DNA of 64,000 nt from JAGOUA01 sp964645655 (GCA_964645655.1 CAZXZS010000002.1:231525-295524), one strand, 5' to 3'. Counted from the stretch's first letter, positions 9,577-18,546 are shown. The notes: generated from the sequence alone by a model not told the origin. Numbers and translations are program-made.

Positions 9577-9646
9577 GCGCGTAGGGACGCTGGGTTGATG
9601 GAGGCCCGGCGTTTTTAGTTGCAAGCAAAACCGGGAAAACAAAAGG

Positions 9647-9687
9647 CCGCCTCCTGGGAAAGGCGTAGGGCCTTTTCCGGGAGGCGG
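9647..9687 (-). terminator. Strong hairpin without an obvious gene before it
   Basis: Stem CCGCCTCC/GGAGGCGG with an inner GGAAAGG/CCTTTTCC stem. On the minus strand it is followed by CCTTTTGTTTT. The minus-strand sequence entering it encodes only a short open tail (FDGIASRRRADEQAYAGHR then stop), so it may mark the 3' remnant of a lost gene. It could also end zwf on the plus strand. Confidence 0.55.
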
Positions 9688-9800
9688 TTTGATGTCAGCG
9701 GTGGCCAGCGTATGCCTGCTCGTCCGCGCGCCGCCGGCTCGCGATGCCGTCGAAATAGGACCCGCCCCCGCTTTGTGCTATCATCCCTCCCATCCGCCCT

Positions 9801-10154
9801 ATGCCCACCATCAACGAGATCCTGCAGCGCATCCGCGCCCAGAAGAAGGAAAAGAAACAGATCAGCGAGGCGTACCGCGACGTCCTCTCGCAGTCCAAGC
9901 CCTATCAGGACGCGTTGGAAAAACTCAAGGAGGCGCGCACCAAGAAGGCCAAGATCGAAAGCGAGATCCGCCAGGAGTTCGCCGCCGAGTTCGAGAAGGT
10001 CGAGAAGATCACCCAAAGCCTCAAGGCCGACACCCAGCTCCTCACCGACCTCGCCCTCAACAAGTTCATGAAAGGGGAGTCCATCGAGGTCACCGACGAG
10101 AACGACGTCAAGTACGAGCCGGTGTTCAAGGTGGCATTCAAGAAGCAAGCGTAA
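9801..10154 (+). CDS. Small coiled-coil protein (117 aa)
   Basis: Lys/Glu-rich helical protein (RIRAQKKEKKQISEAYRD, KLKEARTKKAKIESEIRQ) ending in a possible beta stretch (VKYEPVFKVAFKKQA). Strong heptad character over residues 10-85 suggests a coiled coil; no known domain. An extended -10 (TGC-TATCAT, 9776-9784) lies 16 nt upstream, so the leader is very short. A bidirectional terminator shared with the convergent aldo/keto reductase follows. Function unknown. Confidence 0.75.
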   Translation: MPTINEILQRIRAQKKEKKQISEAYRDVLSQSKPYQDALEKLKEARTKKAKIESEIRQEFAAEFEKVEKITQSLKADTQLLTDLALNKFMKGESIEVTDENDVKYEPVFKVAFKKQA

Positions 10155-10162
10155 GCAAAAGG

Positions 10163-10185
10163 AAAACAGCCGCCAAGGCTGTTTT
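10163..10185. terminator. Bidirectional terminator
   Basis: AAAACAGCC-GCCAA-GGCTGTTTTT between two convergent genes. Confidence 0.9.
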
Positions 10186-10189
10186 TCCG

Positions 10190-10987
10190 TCAGAAGAGGG
10201 CGCTCTCGTTCGTATTCAGGCCATCCAGGGCGCGCATCTCCTCGTCGCTGAGGCTGAAGTCGAAGACCGTCGCGTTTTCGCTGATCCGTTCGCGTTTGGC
10301 GGATTTTGGAAGAGGGACGAGGCCGTGCTGCAACGACCAGCGGATCAGGACCTGTGCGGGGCTCCGCCGGTGGGCGTTGGCGATCGAGGCGATCCGCCCG
10401 TCAAGGAGCTTTTTCCCGCGTGTGAGCGGACTATATGCCTCGACCACGATCCCTTTCGCTTGGCAGAAGGCGCGTACGTCTTCTTGCGATCGGAATGGGC
10501 TCACCTCGATCTGGTTCACCGCCGGTATGACGCTTGCCTTGCGGAAGAGGTCCTCCAGCTGCCTGATCGAGTAGTTGCTCACGCCGATGGTGCGCGCGAG
10601 CCCATCCGCATGGGCTTGCTCCAGGGCTCTCCAAGCCCGGTCGCGGCCGACGAACGGCCAATGGACGAGATACAGGTCAAGATATTCCGTCCCGAGCCTG
10701 CGCAGGCTTTCTTTGAGGGCTTTTGCGGGCCGGAGGAAATCCGTCGGCCAGAGCTTTGAGGTGAGGAAGACCTCTTCGCGCCGCAAGCCGCTGTCCCGCA
10801 ACGCCTGCCCGACGTCGGCCTCGTTGCCGTAAAAGGAGGCCGTGTCGATGTGGCGATAGCCGGCCTCGAGGGCCCACCGGACCGCTTGGCGGGTGGGCTC
10901 GCCGGGTTTGAGTTGGTAGACCCCGAGGCCGAGGGCGGGGATCCGGGCGCCGGTATTCAGGGTCACGGTCGGATGGGAGGAAGGCAT
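10190..10987 (-). CDS. Aldo/keto reductase
   Basis: Single-domain NAD(P)H-dependent carbonyl reductase of the AKR superfamily (265 aa, typical of AKR5-like enzymes). The catalytic tetrad is intact: Asp in HIDTASFYGNE, Tyr in the same motif, Lys in LTSKLWP and His in LVHWP. The cofactor end motif LPKSAKRERISENATVFDFSL is present. Cytoplasmic; physiological substrate unknown. It converges on the small coiled-coil gene and shares its terminator. Confidence 0.93.
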   Translation of the reverse strand: MPSSHPTVTLNTGARIPALGLGVYQLKPGEPTRQAVRWALEAGYRHIDTASFYGNEADVGQALRDSGLRREEVFLTSKLWPTDFLRPAKALKESLRRLGTEYLDLYLVHWPFVGRDRAWRALEQAHADGLARTIGVSNYSIRQLEDLFRKASVIPAVNQIEVSPFRSQEDVRAFCQAKGIVVEAYSPLTRGKKLLDGRIASIANAHRRSPAQVLIRWSLQHGLVPLPKSAKRERISENATVFDFSLSDEEMRALDGLNTNESALF

Positions 10988-11020
10988 GGGGCCAGCGTAC
11001 CGCGTCGCCGCGCCGTCGAA

Positions 11021-11050
11021 AAGAAAACGCCGTCCGGAAGGCCGGACGGC
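11021..11050 (-). terminator. Terminator of the 464-aa ORFan
   Basis: Minus strand GCCGTCCGG-CCTT-CCGGACGGC followed by GTTTTCTTTT, eight bases after the stop codon. Confidence 0.9.
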
Positions 11051-11057
11051 GAGGGGG

Positions 11058-12452
11058 CTAGGGCGTCGCGCATGCCTCCGCGACCCGGGCGCGCAGCTCG
11101 TCCTGCTCGACGAGGAAGGCAGGGTTGAAGACGTTGGCGTGCTCCTTGAAGAAGTTCCGGTCCCGGGTGGGCGCCGGGTCGAGTTCGCGATCGAGGCGCG
11201 CGTGGTCCGCGTCCGACCGTCCCCGGCCGTAGGTCGGCCGGTGCAAGCGCGCGAGGCGGGCCTTCACCGTCTCCAGGTCGCCCTTGTAGGCGTCGAGGCG
11301 ACCGGCGACGTACTGGTCCATCCCCAGGGCGAGGACGTAGCCCCGCTCCGCGACCGGGTAGAGGTGCCAGGTCCCGGGATACCGGCGTGACCCGACCTCG
11401 CGGCCCTCCGTCACGAACGCCGCGTCCAGGTGCGGGTCGAGACCGATCGCCGCGAAGAGGCGGAAGATCGCCTCGCGCCGGAAGGCGTTGCCATCCCCGG
11501 CGCGGCGCAGGCACCCGTCGTCCATGACGTCGTCGATGAGGTAGATCACCTCGTCGAGTTCGGCGGTCGAGGCGAGCTTCTCGGCCAGGCGGGGCAGGAG
11601 GTCGAGGCATACGCCCCGCTCGAAGCCGGTCTCGAGGAAGGCGTCCGGGCGCTTGACCAGCTCCCTGAAGGCGTCCTCGCAGGCCATCGGCCGTCCGGAC
11701 GCCATGGGCTCGTCGGACGGGGAGGTCACGAACACGTTCTCCGAGGAGGGGCGCTCACCGCCGTGCTCCAGCCCGATCCGGATCAGGAACTGGCGGCGCG
11801 CCGCGAGGTCGGTGCGGAAAAACGCCTTGTAGCCGTAGAGCCGCTTGTGCTCGAGGGATGCGGCGATCTCCTCGAGGAGGTCTGCTTCGTCGATCGGGTC
11901 GAGCTTGGCGGTCCGGACGATGTCCCGGCAGAGATCGACCTGTTCCTGGGGGAAGCGATCGGTGAGGGTCGTCGCGAGCTTCCGCCAGGTGTCGTCGAGA
12001 CCGTGCACATGGTCCGGATCGATGGCGTAGATCAGGTCGCGGCTGTAGCGGACGGGATCCTTGCTGTGGTCGTACGGCTCGTCGACGGGTCGCCGCAGGA
12101 TCTCCTGGACCCGGGCGGCCGCGTTGGGGATGTCCCTGAGCAGCACCTGCCGTTCGCTGGTCCAGAAACCGTGCAGCAGCTCGTGCGTGTGGCGGAGGCT
12201 GAGCTGAAGGTTGGCGGCCTCGAGCGCGGTCTCCAGGGCCAGCAGGGGCGCCGTGCGGCGGCCGAGCCAGGTCGCGGCCTCGCCCTGGGTCGGGAAGCGG
12301 CCGAGCGCGCGCAGGGCCCGGAAGATCAGGCGGTCCCCGTTCTCGCATGCCGCGCGCGCAGCGGTATCCCGGCGGATCATCGGCAGCTCGCGCTGGAGCT
12401 GTTCGAGTGCTCGACCCAGGCGGTTGAGCGCGGCATTGATCTCGTTCGTCAT
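11058..12452 (-). CDS. Hypothetical protein (464 aa)
   Basis: Unrecognised soluble, charged, mostly helical protein. Visible stretches include LRHTHELLHGFWTSERQ, LDEVIYLIDDVMDDG and RRYPGTWHLYPVAERGYVLALG. No catalytic motif I can name. The start is supported by a strong Shine-Dalgarno (GAAGGAG), by a TTGACA-N17-TAGAAA promoter and by a terminator immediately downstream, making a clean monocistron. Same promoter and composition class as the ORFans at 7266, 14136, 18343, 20812 and 22607. Confidence 0.8.
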   Translation of the reverse strand: MTNEINAALNRLGRALEQLQRELPMIRRDTAARAACENGDRLIFRALRALGRFPTQGEAATWLGRRTAPLLALETALEAANLQLSLRHTHELLHGFWTSERQVLLRDIPNAAARVQEILRRPVDEPYDHSKDPVRYSRDLIYAIDPDHVHGLDDTWRKLATTLTDRFPQEQVDLCRDIVRTAKLDPIDEADLLEEIAASLEHKRLYGYKAFFRTDLAARRQFLIRIGLEHGGERPSSENVFVTSPSDEPMASGRPMACEDAFRELVKRPDAFLETGFERGVCLDLLPRLAEKLASTAELDEVIYLIDDVMDDGCLRRAGDGNAFRREAIFRLFAAIGLDPHLDAAFVTEGREVGSRRYPGTWHLYPVAERGYVLALGMDQYVAGRLDAYKGDLETVKARLARLHRPTYGRGRSDADHARLDRELDPAPTRDRNFFKEHANVFNPAFLVEQDELRARVAEACATP

Positions 12453-12517
12453 GGCGGTTTCTCCTTCTTCGTTTCGCTTGACCTGCTGCCGGACTTCACG
12501 TCTGAGCCGGACGTCCT

Positions 12518-12546
12518 TTTCTATCAGGAATCCCTGCTTTTGTCAA
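12518..12546 (-). promoter_or_regulatory. Consensus promoter of the 464-aa ORFan
   Basis: Minus strand TTGACA (12546-12541), 17-bp spacer, TAGAAA (12523-12518). Confidence 0.8.
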
Positions 12547-12580
12547 GGGATCCGCTTTGTTTTTCGTGGGAATGCAAACA

Positions 12581-12612
12581 AAAAAGCCGCGGCACGAAGG
12601 TCGTGCGCGGCC
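12581..12612 (-). terminator. Terminator following a gene remnant
   Basis: Minus strand GCCGCGCACGA-CCT-TCGTGCCGCGGC followed by TTTTTTGTTT; it lies upstream of the 464-aa gene's promoter and so ends something else. Confidence 0.8.
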
Positions 12613-12619
12613 AGTCCGG

Positions 12620-12700
12620 CTAGCGTCCCCGCCGGGCCCCCTCGAGGGCGGCGCGCTGGGCGAAGTGGGCCTCGATCTTCCCCAGGTTGAAGGGGTCAAT
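12620..12700 (-). pseudogene. Possible 3' remnant of a lost ORFan
   Basis: A 26-codon open tail (IDPFNLGKIEAHFAQRAALE... ending RRGR, then TAG) has the GC-rich codon look of the neighbouring ORFans and enters a strong terminator. No start codon or ribosome site precedes it; the sequence upstream is A/T-rich and unrelated. It reads like the surviving 3' end of a deleted gene, although a chance open stretch cannot be excluded. Confidence 0.35.
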
Positions 12701-12833
12701 AAAGAAAACAAAAAAAAGCCTTAAGGCAGGCAAAAAATGGGATCCGAAAAGCAGTTCAAAATCGCCTTCGCCCTCAGCCCGAATGCATGCCTTCTTCGTG
12801 AATGGGGTATTTTGCTCTCAACCTAGCCATTTT

Positions 12834-13964
12834 TCATGATTTTCGTGGCTCGGTTCCCGTATCCGAACGGCTCATCCGTTCCACGACCCGTCGGAGCGCG
12901 AGCCCAAGCCCCGCCAACAGCCCGACCCAGCCCACCGTCGCCACGCTCGCCGGGAGCCAGCCATACAGCCCATCATGCCGCGACAACAGTGGCCAATGGA
13001 GGAGGTAGATCTCATAGGAATACGCCCCCATCCCTTTCAGGAATCGGCTCTCGAACGGCTTCACCAGGAAAAGCAGGAGCACGACCGCCATCGTCACCAG
13101 GCTTACGCCCTGCTCCCGCCAAGCCCCTTGCCCGATCGCGGCGTTGAGGGAGAGGAATGCGAATGGAATCACAAGGAGGGACGCGGCGCCTATCCGCAAT
13201 AGGAAGGCTTGCCGGCCAACGCGTCTATCCCATGCCTGCCAGCGCGCATGCAACGCATCGAGATGCGCCCCGAAGCGTCGCGTGAGGCCGGCGGTGAATA
13301 GTCCGAGCGGAAACGCCAGCGCATGCAATTTATAGAGCGGCTGCACGCCCGCCAGAATCGGCCAAGGGAACGAGAGCAGCGTCAGGCTGATGGCGCCAAA
13401 TGCAAGCGCCGAACGGATCGGTCGGGCATGTCGATACGCCAGCGGAAACAGCAGGTAGTGCCCGATGATGAACGTGAAGTACCAGAGGGGCGAATTGATG
13501 TCCTGAAGCAAATCTGCCCGCGGGAAGAAGCCAAGGAACGCCACGATGGTTTCCGCGAGCGGGTACGTGCGCCCTATTCGGAAGGCATCTAGGGCGAGCA
13601 CGCCGATGAGGGCGATCCAAAATGGCAGGTAGAGCCCCTGCAGCCGTTTCCGATAAAATGCCAGGGCGGAAAGCGGCACGCGCGCGCTCGAACGCGCGAG
13701 CCCGTATCCCGATAGGAACAGGAACAGGTTCACGGCGACGCCCGCGGAGATCGATACGGGAAAAAGGAACTGCGTGTCGTCGACGAGGGCATATCCGATG
13801 TGCGCAAAAAGGACGGCGAGGATGGCGAAGCCCTTGAGTTCCTGCGTGGCCTCTTTGGTGAGGGCGAGCGCTGGCTTCTTTTGAAGCGTCAAGAAGATGG
13901 CCGCGCCAAGCGCGAGGATGACCCAGCGCGTTTGGGTGACGGCCGCCGTGATCGGGATGGCCAT
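12834..13964 (-). CDS. Acyltransferase 3 (OafA/YrhL-like) membrane protein
   Basis: About ten hydrophobic helices with family landmarks: ELKGFAILAVLFAHIGYAL with the conserved early His, NLFLFLSGYGLA, YRKRLQGLYLPFW with the Arg, INSPLWYFTFIIGHYLLFPL, and SYEIYLLHWPLL near the end. These enzymes O-acylate surface sugars, lipids or peptidoglycan using an acyl donor from the cytoplasm. Length 376 aa is normal for the stand-alone form. The surface glycan it modifies is not identifiable; a family 2 glycosyltransferase lies about 1.4 kb away. Confidence 0.88.
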   Translation of the reverse strand: MAIPITAAVTQTRWVILALGAAIFLTLQKKPALALTKEATQELKGFAILAVLFAHIGYALVDDTQFLFPVSISAGVAVNLFLFLSGYGLARSSARVPLSALAFYRKRLQGLYLPFWIALIGVLALDAFRIGRTYPLAETIVAFLGFFPRADLLQDINSPLWYFTFIIGHYLLFPLAYRHARPIRSALAFGAISLTLLSFPWPILAGVQPLYKLHALAFPLGLFTAGLTRRFGAHLDALHARWQAWDRRVGRQAFLLRIGAASLLVIPFAFLSLNAAIGQGAWREQGVSLVTMAVVLLLFLVKPFESRFLKGMGAYSYEIYLLHWPLLSRHDGLYGWLPASVATVGWVGLLAGLGLALRRVVERMSRSDTGTEPRKS

Positions 13965-14102
13965 AGGCGTTCGTTATCTCAGAAATTTCCAAAAAAAGAT
14001 AGGAAGGGGAGCGGTACGGCGCCTTTTGCGTACGCTTCCATGGCGGGATGCGGTCGCTGATGGGGCGCGGCTCGGGAGGGCGTTGCCGTAGGCCATCCAT
14101 AA

Positions 14103-14131
14103 AAAAAAGACCGCCATCGTCGTGATGGCGG
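14103..14131 (-). terminator. Terminator of the 263-aa ORFan
   Basis: Minus strand CCGCCATC-ACGAC-GATGGCGG followed by TCTTTTTTTT. Confidence 0.9.
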
Positions 14132-14135
14132 AGGC

Positions 14136-14927
14136 TCAGCGGGCGCCGAGCGGGCCGATCTTCTCGCGGGCGTCGGCCATTCGCGCTTCCCAGGCCTGTT
14201 CCGCTTCGGGGACGGGCTGGTAGGCTGGGGTGCTGTCTTGCATGTAGGCGGTCACGAATTCCTCGTAGAGCGGGTGGGTGTCGCTTGAGGGGTGCGTGGC
14301 GCAGGTCAGCGCGCCGTCGCCATCCATCAGGGCGAGCTCCCTGAGGATGACGTGGGTCTCGAGCCGCTGTCGGCGGATCCAGAGCCGCGTCCCGTAGCCT
14401 GTGGGGTCGTTCTCTTCCCAGTTGGCGGCGTGCGCTTCCGGTCGGTCCTCTCCGAGCGGATGGGCTTCCATCACTTGGTGGTTCGCCTGTCGCAGGCGCG
14501 CCGCGCACGCATCCTCCGGCGTGCCCTGCTTGCAGAGGGTGAGGGCGTCCATCGCCCAGGACTGCGCCAGGTGGTCCCGCTTGTTGCCCGTGATGTTGCG
14601 GATCTCCACGTTCGTCTTGAACCACAGGTCTTGCCAGTCCTGCCTGGTCGAGGCGCGGATGGCCCGCTCGACCTCTTCCTGGAAGGCGGGGCTGAACAGG
14701 TTCTTGTACTCGCCCCTCCAGAAGCGCATGAACCGGGTACGGTTCAGCATCACGTCGACCTCGCGCTCGGCGGCCTCGAGGCGCTTGTTCAGCCGGGTGA
14801 GGTTCGCCTCCCGCTGGGCGAGGACCTCGACGAACCTGAGGGCCGTCGGGAAGCGCGGGGGTGTGTCTTCGTCTTGGTAACGGGACGCGCGCTTGAGGAG
14901 CGGGTGGAGGATGAGGGGGTCTTGCAT
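14136..14927 (-). CDS. Hypothetical protein (263 aa)
   Basis: Unrecognised soluble protein. Residues 40-75 look coiled coil (REANLTRLNKRLEAAEREVD), followed by RFMRFWRGEYKNLFSPAFQ. ATG at 14927 (MQDPLILHP) is chosen over 14936 because the GGAG site sits 10 nt away from it but only 2 nt from the other. It has a TTGACA-N17-TAGGTT promoter and its own terminator. Part of the Shine-Dalgarno-led ORFan class. Function unknown. Confidence 0.75.
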   Translation of the reverse strand: MQDPLILHPLLKRASRYQDEDTPPRFPTALRFVEVLAQREANLTRLNKRLEAAEREVDVMLNRTRFMRFWRGEYKNLFSPAFQEEVERAIRASTRQDWQDLWFKTNVEIRNITGNKRDHLAQSWAMDALTLCKQGTPEDACAARLRQANHQVMEAHPLGEDRPEAHAANWEENDPTGYGTRLWIRRQRLETHVILRELALMDGDGALTCATHPSSDTHPLYEEFVTAYMQDSTPAYQPVPEAEQAWEARMADAREKIGPLGAR

Positions 14928-15007
14928 GGCTGCCATTCTCCGGTGTGGATGGGTTTCGGGCGGGTGCGTGTGCGGCGGGGAATTCCGCCACGGTCGTCGC
15001 GTCCGGA

Positions 15008-15036
15008 AACCTAGGGTGTTGAGGCGCTTTTGTCAA
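15008..15036 (-). promoter_or_regulatory. Consensus promoter of the 263-aa ORFan
   Basis: Minus strand TTGACA (15036-15031), 17-bp spacer, TAGGTT (15013-15008); same -10 as the promoter at 8070-8098. Confidence 0.8.
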
Positions 15037-15180
15037 GGGGTGCGTTCGAAAAAAATCCGCCTTGACGCCTCCGCCGAATCGACCTACGGTGAAAAGACAT
15101 TGACCTGAGCGAAACGATGGGCCGTTCCATTTGGAGCCGAGCGTAGAGGGAAGGCGCTTATTCCTCTCACCGATCCTCAT

Positions 15181-15405
15181 ATGAACGACACCTTATTCGT
15201 GTGCGCGACGTGCGGTTCCGCCTTTTGGGAGGGGGCGTGCGCCCATGCGGAGCGTGACCATAGGGCCTTGCTTGGCCAAGCGGCCGCCTTCCAGGGCCGC
15301 CATTGGGACATCTTGCGAAAGGACCGGCGCATCTCGCCGCAGGATCGTCGTCAGAAATTCGAAACCGCTCGCCATTTGGGCGAGCGGCGCGAGGAAAGCC
15401 GGTAG
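15181..15405 (+). CDS. Small Cys/His protein, possible zinc finger
   Basis: A 74-aa frame beginning MNDTLFVCATCGSAFWEG has CxxC followed by CAH and ERDH, resembling a one-finger CCCH/CCHH zinc motif. It ends two bases before the convergent glycosyltransferase stop codon without overlapping it. Against it: no Shine-Dalgarno and no clear -10, and a perfect 9-bp hairpin (CCGCTCGCC/GGCGAGCGG, 15366-15388) sits in its last third, where it could serve as terminator for the opposite gene. Moderate to low confidence. Confidence 0.4.
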   Translation: MNDTLFVCATCGSAFWEGACAHAERDHRALLGQAAAFQGRHWDILRKDRRISPQDRRQKFETARHLGERREESR

Positions 15406-15406
15406 C

Positions 15407-16129
15407 TTAGCGCACGGGATGCCATTCCTTGCTGAGCGCACGGCCGAAGAGCTTGAACCAGAGCGCGTTTCCGATCCAGGTCAGCAGCAGGCGCAGGTGG
15501 CCGACCGCGTGTGCCCGCCGACCCGTGTGGAAGGCATGGTGCCGCGCGAGAAAGCGTGTCTTGCCGATGCGTCCGAGCCGATCGAAGAGGTCCCAGTCCT
15601 CATAGGCAACCAGGCCGTCATTGTACCCGCCGACCCGCTCGAAGGCCGAACGGCGGATCAGCTGGAACTCGCCGGAAGCCGATCCGCTCCCCAAGAAATT
15701 GTTATTCAACTGATGGATCGCGTTCACGGTCCCAAAGAGAAGGCGGTCGCGCAAGGTCTCGGCCTCTTTCAGGACCGAGATCGGCACGGTCGCCGCCACG
15801 AGGTCCGGATCTGCCGCAAACGCCGCCAACGCCTCACCGAGAAGAAGGTTGATGTCGGGGAGCTCGATATCCGCATCCAGAAAGAGCAAGAAGTCGCCCT
15901 TCGCGATGCGCGCCCCGAGGTTGCGCGCGTTCGCGATCGTCTGGCGTGCCGTTCCCTCATGTACGACCACCTGGTCGGCCAGTTCGTGGGCGATTTTAAG
16001 CGTCGCGTCGCGGCTGTTGCCATCCGAAACCACCACCTCATACGGGAAGGCGGTCAAGGCCCGCAAGCGTTCGAGGGTGGCGCGCAAGACGCGTTCCTCG
16101 TTGAGGGTCGGCAGGATGATCGAGAGCAT
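15407..16129 (-). CDS. Family 2 glycosyltransferase
   Basis: GT-A fold glycosyltransferase transferring a sugar from a nucleotide donor. LSIILPTLNEERVL at the N-terminus, VVVSDGNSRDAT, the LLFLDADIELP DxD motif and a late YEDWDLFDRLGRIG acceptor/catalytic block are all present. A hydrophobic C-terminal stretch (LRLLLTWIGNALWFKLFG) suggests membrane association. ATG at 16129 gives the usual N-terminus; the frame is open to 16189. A TATATT -10 lies at 16180-16175. Likely role in cell-surface glycan or lipid glycosylation; no pathway partners are adjacent. Confidence 0.88.
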   Translation of the reverse strand: MLSIILPTLNEERVLRATLERLRALTAFPYEVVVSDGNSRDATLKIAHELADQVVVHEGTARQTIANARNLGARIAKGDFLLFLDADIELPDINLLLGEALAAFAADPDLVAATVPISVLKEAETLRDRLLFGTVNAIHQLNNNFLGSGSASGEFQLIRRSAFERVGGYNDGLVAYEDWDLFDRLGRIGKTRFLARHHAFHTGRRAHAVGHLRLLLTWIGNALWFKLFGRALSKEWHPVR

Positions 16130-16288
16130 GCGGAGGGCGGCGGGCTGAGGCCCGGACGGTCTGCCGGGTACGGTAATATACCCGGTCACGGCTGTAAACG
16201 CATTCCCTGGCGGGCGGGGAAGCGGAGCGAAGAAAAGGCTTATTCTTGCTCCCTATCACGGTTCCTGGCCATCTGGTACCCTCGCGTT

Positions 16289-18238
16289 ATGACCCTTCGC
16301 ACCGTCCTTTTCGCCATCGCCATCGCCCTCGCCGTCGCCTTTCCGATTTCGGCGCATGCCTTTTCGGATGTGACGACGAAAACGTTTGAATATGCCGAAA
16401 TCAATCGGGTCGTCGCGGACGGCTGGCTTGTCCCGCAAGCGTCGACGACGTTTGGATATGGCGTCGCCCTGTCGCCGGACGAGTGGTTCCGGTTGCTCAT
16501 GTTCCTGCGTACCGAGGATGCCTGTCCGGAGCTGGGGAGCCGTCCGACCGCCTTTTGGACCCCGGAAAACATCCGTGGCTGCTTGGCGGGGGCCGGTGTC
16601 CCCGTGGCGACCGAACGCGCGGACCGCGTCCGTCGTGATGAGGCGATGCAGCAGCTGTTCGCCCTCCGCCGCCGCTCCTTCGCCTTCCAGGAATTCGAAA
16701 CGAAGCCGGTGGGCTATGTCGAGCCGTCGGATCTTGCGGGCCTGCCTGCGAACCGCCAGGGGGCGCTCGTGGCGGCGGATCGCTTGAAGCTGTTGTTCCG
16801 CACGGGCGGCGCGATCCTGCCGGCGTCGCCGCTGTTGCGCGAGGATGGGGCGTTGGCCGTACGCCGGTTGCTCGCCTGGGAGGCGCAGGGCGGCGTTGAG
16901 GGGGAGACGACCGAACAGGCCCGCCTGACGCCGGAAGCGACGCTCCATCGCTGGCGCGATCTCGAGACGGACCTGTACGTCATCGCGCTCAAGACCGGCG
17001 GCGACACGGTCGTGCGACCCATCTTGCCGCGTCGTTCGTTCACTCCGGCGAAGTCTGGCGCGGACCTGAGGAAGGTCCGTGACGAGTTCGTCTACCAGCC
17101 GGTTTCCGCGCTCGCCCAGGAGTCAGGTGCCGTCGCTGCCATCAACGGCTCCTATTTCAACGTCGATTGGCCTTGGGGCTCGCTTGAGGATGTCGCCATG
17201 ATCGACGGAAAGGCCTATTTTACGCGTGACGATCGCAGCACGTTCGTCGTTTGCGCCGACCAGTCCATGTATATCGGCCGCTTCGATGCGAACGCGCTCA
17301 AGGCGATCAAATGCGCCCCGCAACATGCCTTGGGCGCGGGCCCCTTGTTTCTCTCCAAAGGGGCTGTCTTGAGCCAAAGCGCCAAAGAAGGGTTCGATGA
17401 GTTCACGCTTTGGGAACGGCGTGCCGGCAAGAACGCGCGCACGGCGATCGGCATTTCCGCTGACCGCAAGACGGCATACCTGATCGTCGTCGCCGGCAAG
17501 TCCTATCCGGCGTTTGGGCAAGGCGGTTCGTCGTTGGGCGCCTTCCTCAAGGCGAAATATCCCGATATCCAGGAAGCGATGATGCTCGACGGCGGCGGTT
17601 CGACGACATTGTTCGCGCAAGGCGAGACGCGCGTCGCGGCGGGGGTGAGCGGTGGGGCGTCGGAACGGGCCGTGATCTCGGCGTTAGGGCTCTTTTCCAA
17701 GAAGGCGGAGCGGGTCGCGGCCCTGGAATTCAAAAAGGAGGCGGCCAAACGGTGGGACCCGGGCATCGTGAGGGTCAAGGCCGCGCGCCCCACGGCGCCC
17801 TTCGCCTGGACGCCGGTGAAAGAGGCGGATCTCTCGGGGATCGACGTGCGGTTGTCCGGGAACCGCGGGGTGCGGATCGATTTGGCGTTGCGTGGCTTTG
17901 CGACGGGAACGTTCGCCTTCACCTTTGACCGCCTTGCTTACGATGCGACCACGACCAAGCTGCTCGTCGCCCGCCGCGAAGGGACCCACTCCAGCGGCTG
18001 GCGCATTCCGACGGAATTTCATGTGATCGATCCGAAAACGGGGACCGACACGGACCTGATCCGCCTCTTCGCATATATGCCCGCTGCCCAGCGTCCGGAC
18101 CTGAAGACGTTTGACGTCCTACAGTTTGGGAAGACGGGGATCCTGCTTGGCGACGGCACCGGCCGTTCCTGGTTCTATTATGCGAACGACCACCAGCTCA
18201 GCCCGGCGACGTTCGCGACGCCCGTGAAAGGGAGGTAG
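16289..18238 (+). CDS. Secreted phosphodiester glycosidase (NAGPA/DUF2233) protein
   Basis: 649-aa exported protein. The signal peptide MTLRTVLFAIAIALAVAFPI is followed by SAHA|F. Residues about 25-230 may be S-layer-like (FSDVTTKTFEYAEINRVV). The NAGPA domain spans about 270-465, with VAAINGSYFNVDWPWGS near 285, ALGAGPLFLSKG, TAIGISADRKTAYLIVV, and MLDGGGSTTLF near 433. Known relatives cleave phosphodiester-linked sugars or act on wall polymers. A C-terminal beta-rich domain of about 150 residues follows. The start is exact: an extended -10 (TGG-TACCCT, 16277-16282) leaves six bases before ATG, a leaderless arrangement. Confidence 0.85.
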   Translation: MTLRTVLFAIAIALAVAFPISAHAFSDVTTKTFEYAEINRVVADGWLVPQASTTFGYGVALSPDEWFRLLMFLRTEDACPELGSRPTAFWTPENIRGCLAGAGVPVATERADRVRRDEAMQQLFALRRRSFAFQEFETKPVGYVEPSDLAGLPANRQGALVAADRLKLLFRTGGAILPASPLLREDGALAVRRLLAWEAQGGVEGETTEQARLTPEATLHRWRDLETDLYVIALKTGGDTVVRPILPRRSFTPAKSGADLRKVRDEFVYQPVSALAQESGAVAAINGSYFNVDWPWGSLEDVAMIDGKAYFTRDDRSTFVVCADQSMYIGRFDANALKAIKCAPQHALGAGPLFLSKGAVLSQSAKEGFDEFTLWERRAGKNARTAIGISADRKTAYLIVVAGKSYPAFGQGGSSLGAFLKAKYPDIQEAMMLDGGGSTTLFAQGETRVAAGVSGGASERAVISALGLFSKKAERVAALEFKKEAAKRWDPGIVRVKAARPTAPFAWTPVKEADLSGIDVRLSGNRGVRIDLALRGFATGTFAFTFDRLAYDATTTKLLVARREGTHSSGWRIPTEFHVIDPKTGTDTDLIRLFAYMPAAQRPDLKTFDVLQFGKTGILLGDGTGRSWFYYANDHQLSPATFATPVKGR

Positions 18239-18315
18239 CGCATCTGGAGGCGCGGATTCATCGTTCTCTCGTGTCAAGCGGGAATTTTTTTTGTCCGTTG
18301 GGATATTTCCCAAAT

Positions 18316-18336
18316 GAAAAACCCCGCGAAGGGGTT
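18316..18336 (-). terminator. Terminator of the 67-aa ORFan
   Basis: Minus strand AACCCC-TTCGC-GGGGTT followed by TTTC, seven bases after the stop. Confidence 0.85.
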
Positions 18337-18342
18337 GGATGG

Positions 18343-18546
18343 TCACCGTCCGGCCTGGGCCGGGCCGCCGGTCTCGAGGGCGCGCTTCGCCGAGTCGATG
18401 GTGTCGGCCAGCTTGAGGAAACCGGGCACGGCGCCGTGGCGGTCGCGGAAGTCGTGGGCCTCGAACGATCCGACGCCATGGCTGTTCACGATGTCGGTGT
18501 AGAGGTCGATCGGCAGGCTCTTCTTGTCGTCCGCGTCCATGGCCAT
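18343..18546 (-). CDS. Small hypothetical protein (67 aa)
   Basis: ATG at 18546 is preceded by AAGGAGG at ideal distance, giving MAMDADDKKSLPIDLYTDIV...GSFEAHDFRDRHGAVPGFL. The frame is open further upstream, but only this start has a ribosome site. It has its own TTGACG-N17-TATCGT promoter and terminator. Soluble, acidic N-terminus, no known domain. Same class as the other Shine-Dalgarno-led ORFans. Confidence 0.75.
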   Translation of the reverse strand: MAMDADDKKSLPIDLYTDIVNSHGVGSFEAHDFRDRHGAVPGFLKLADTIDSAKRALETGGPAQAGR

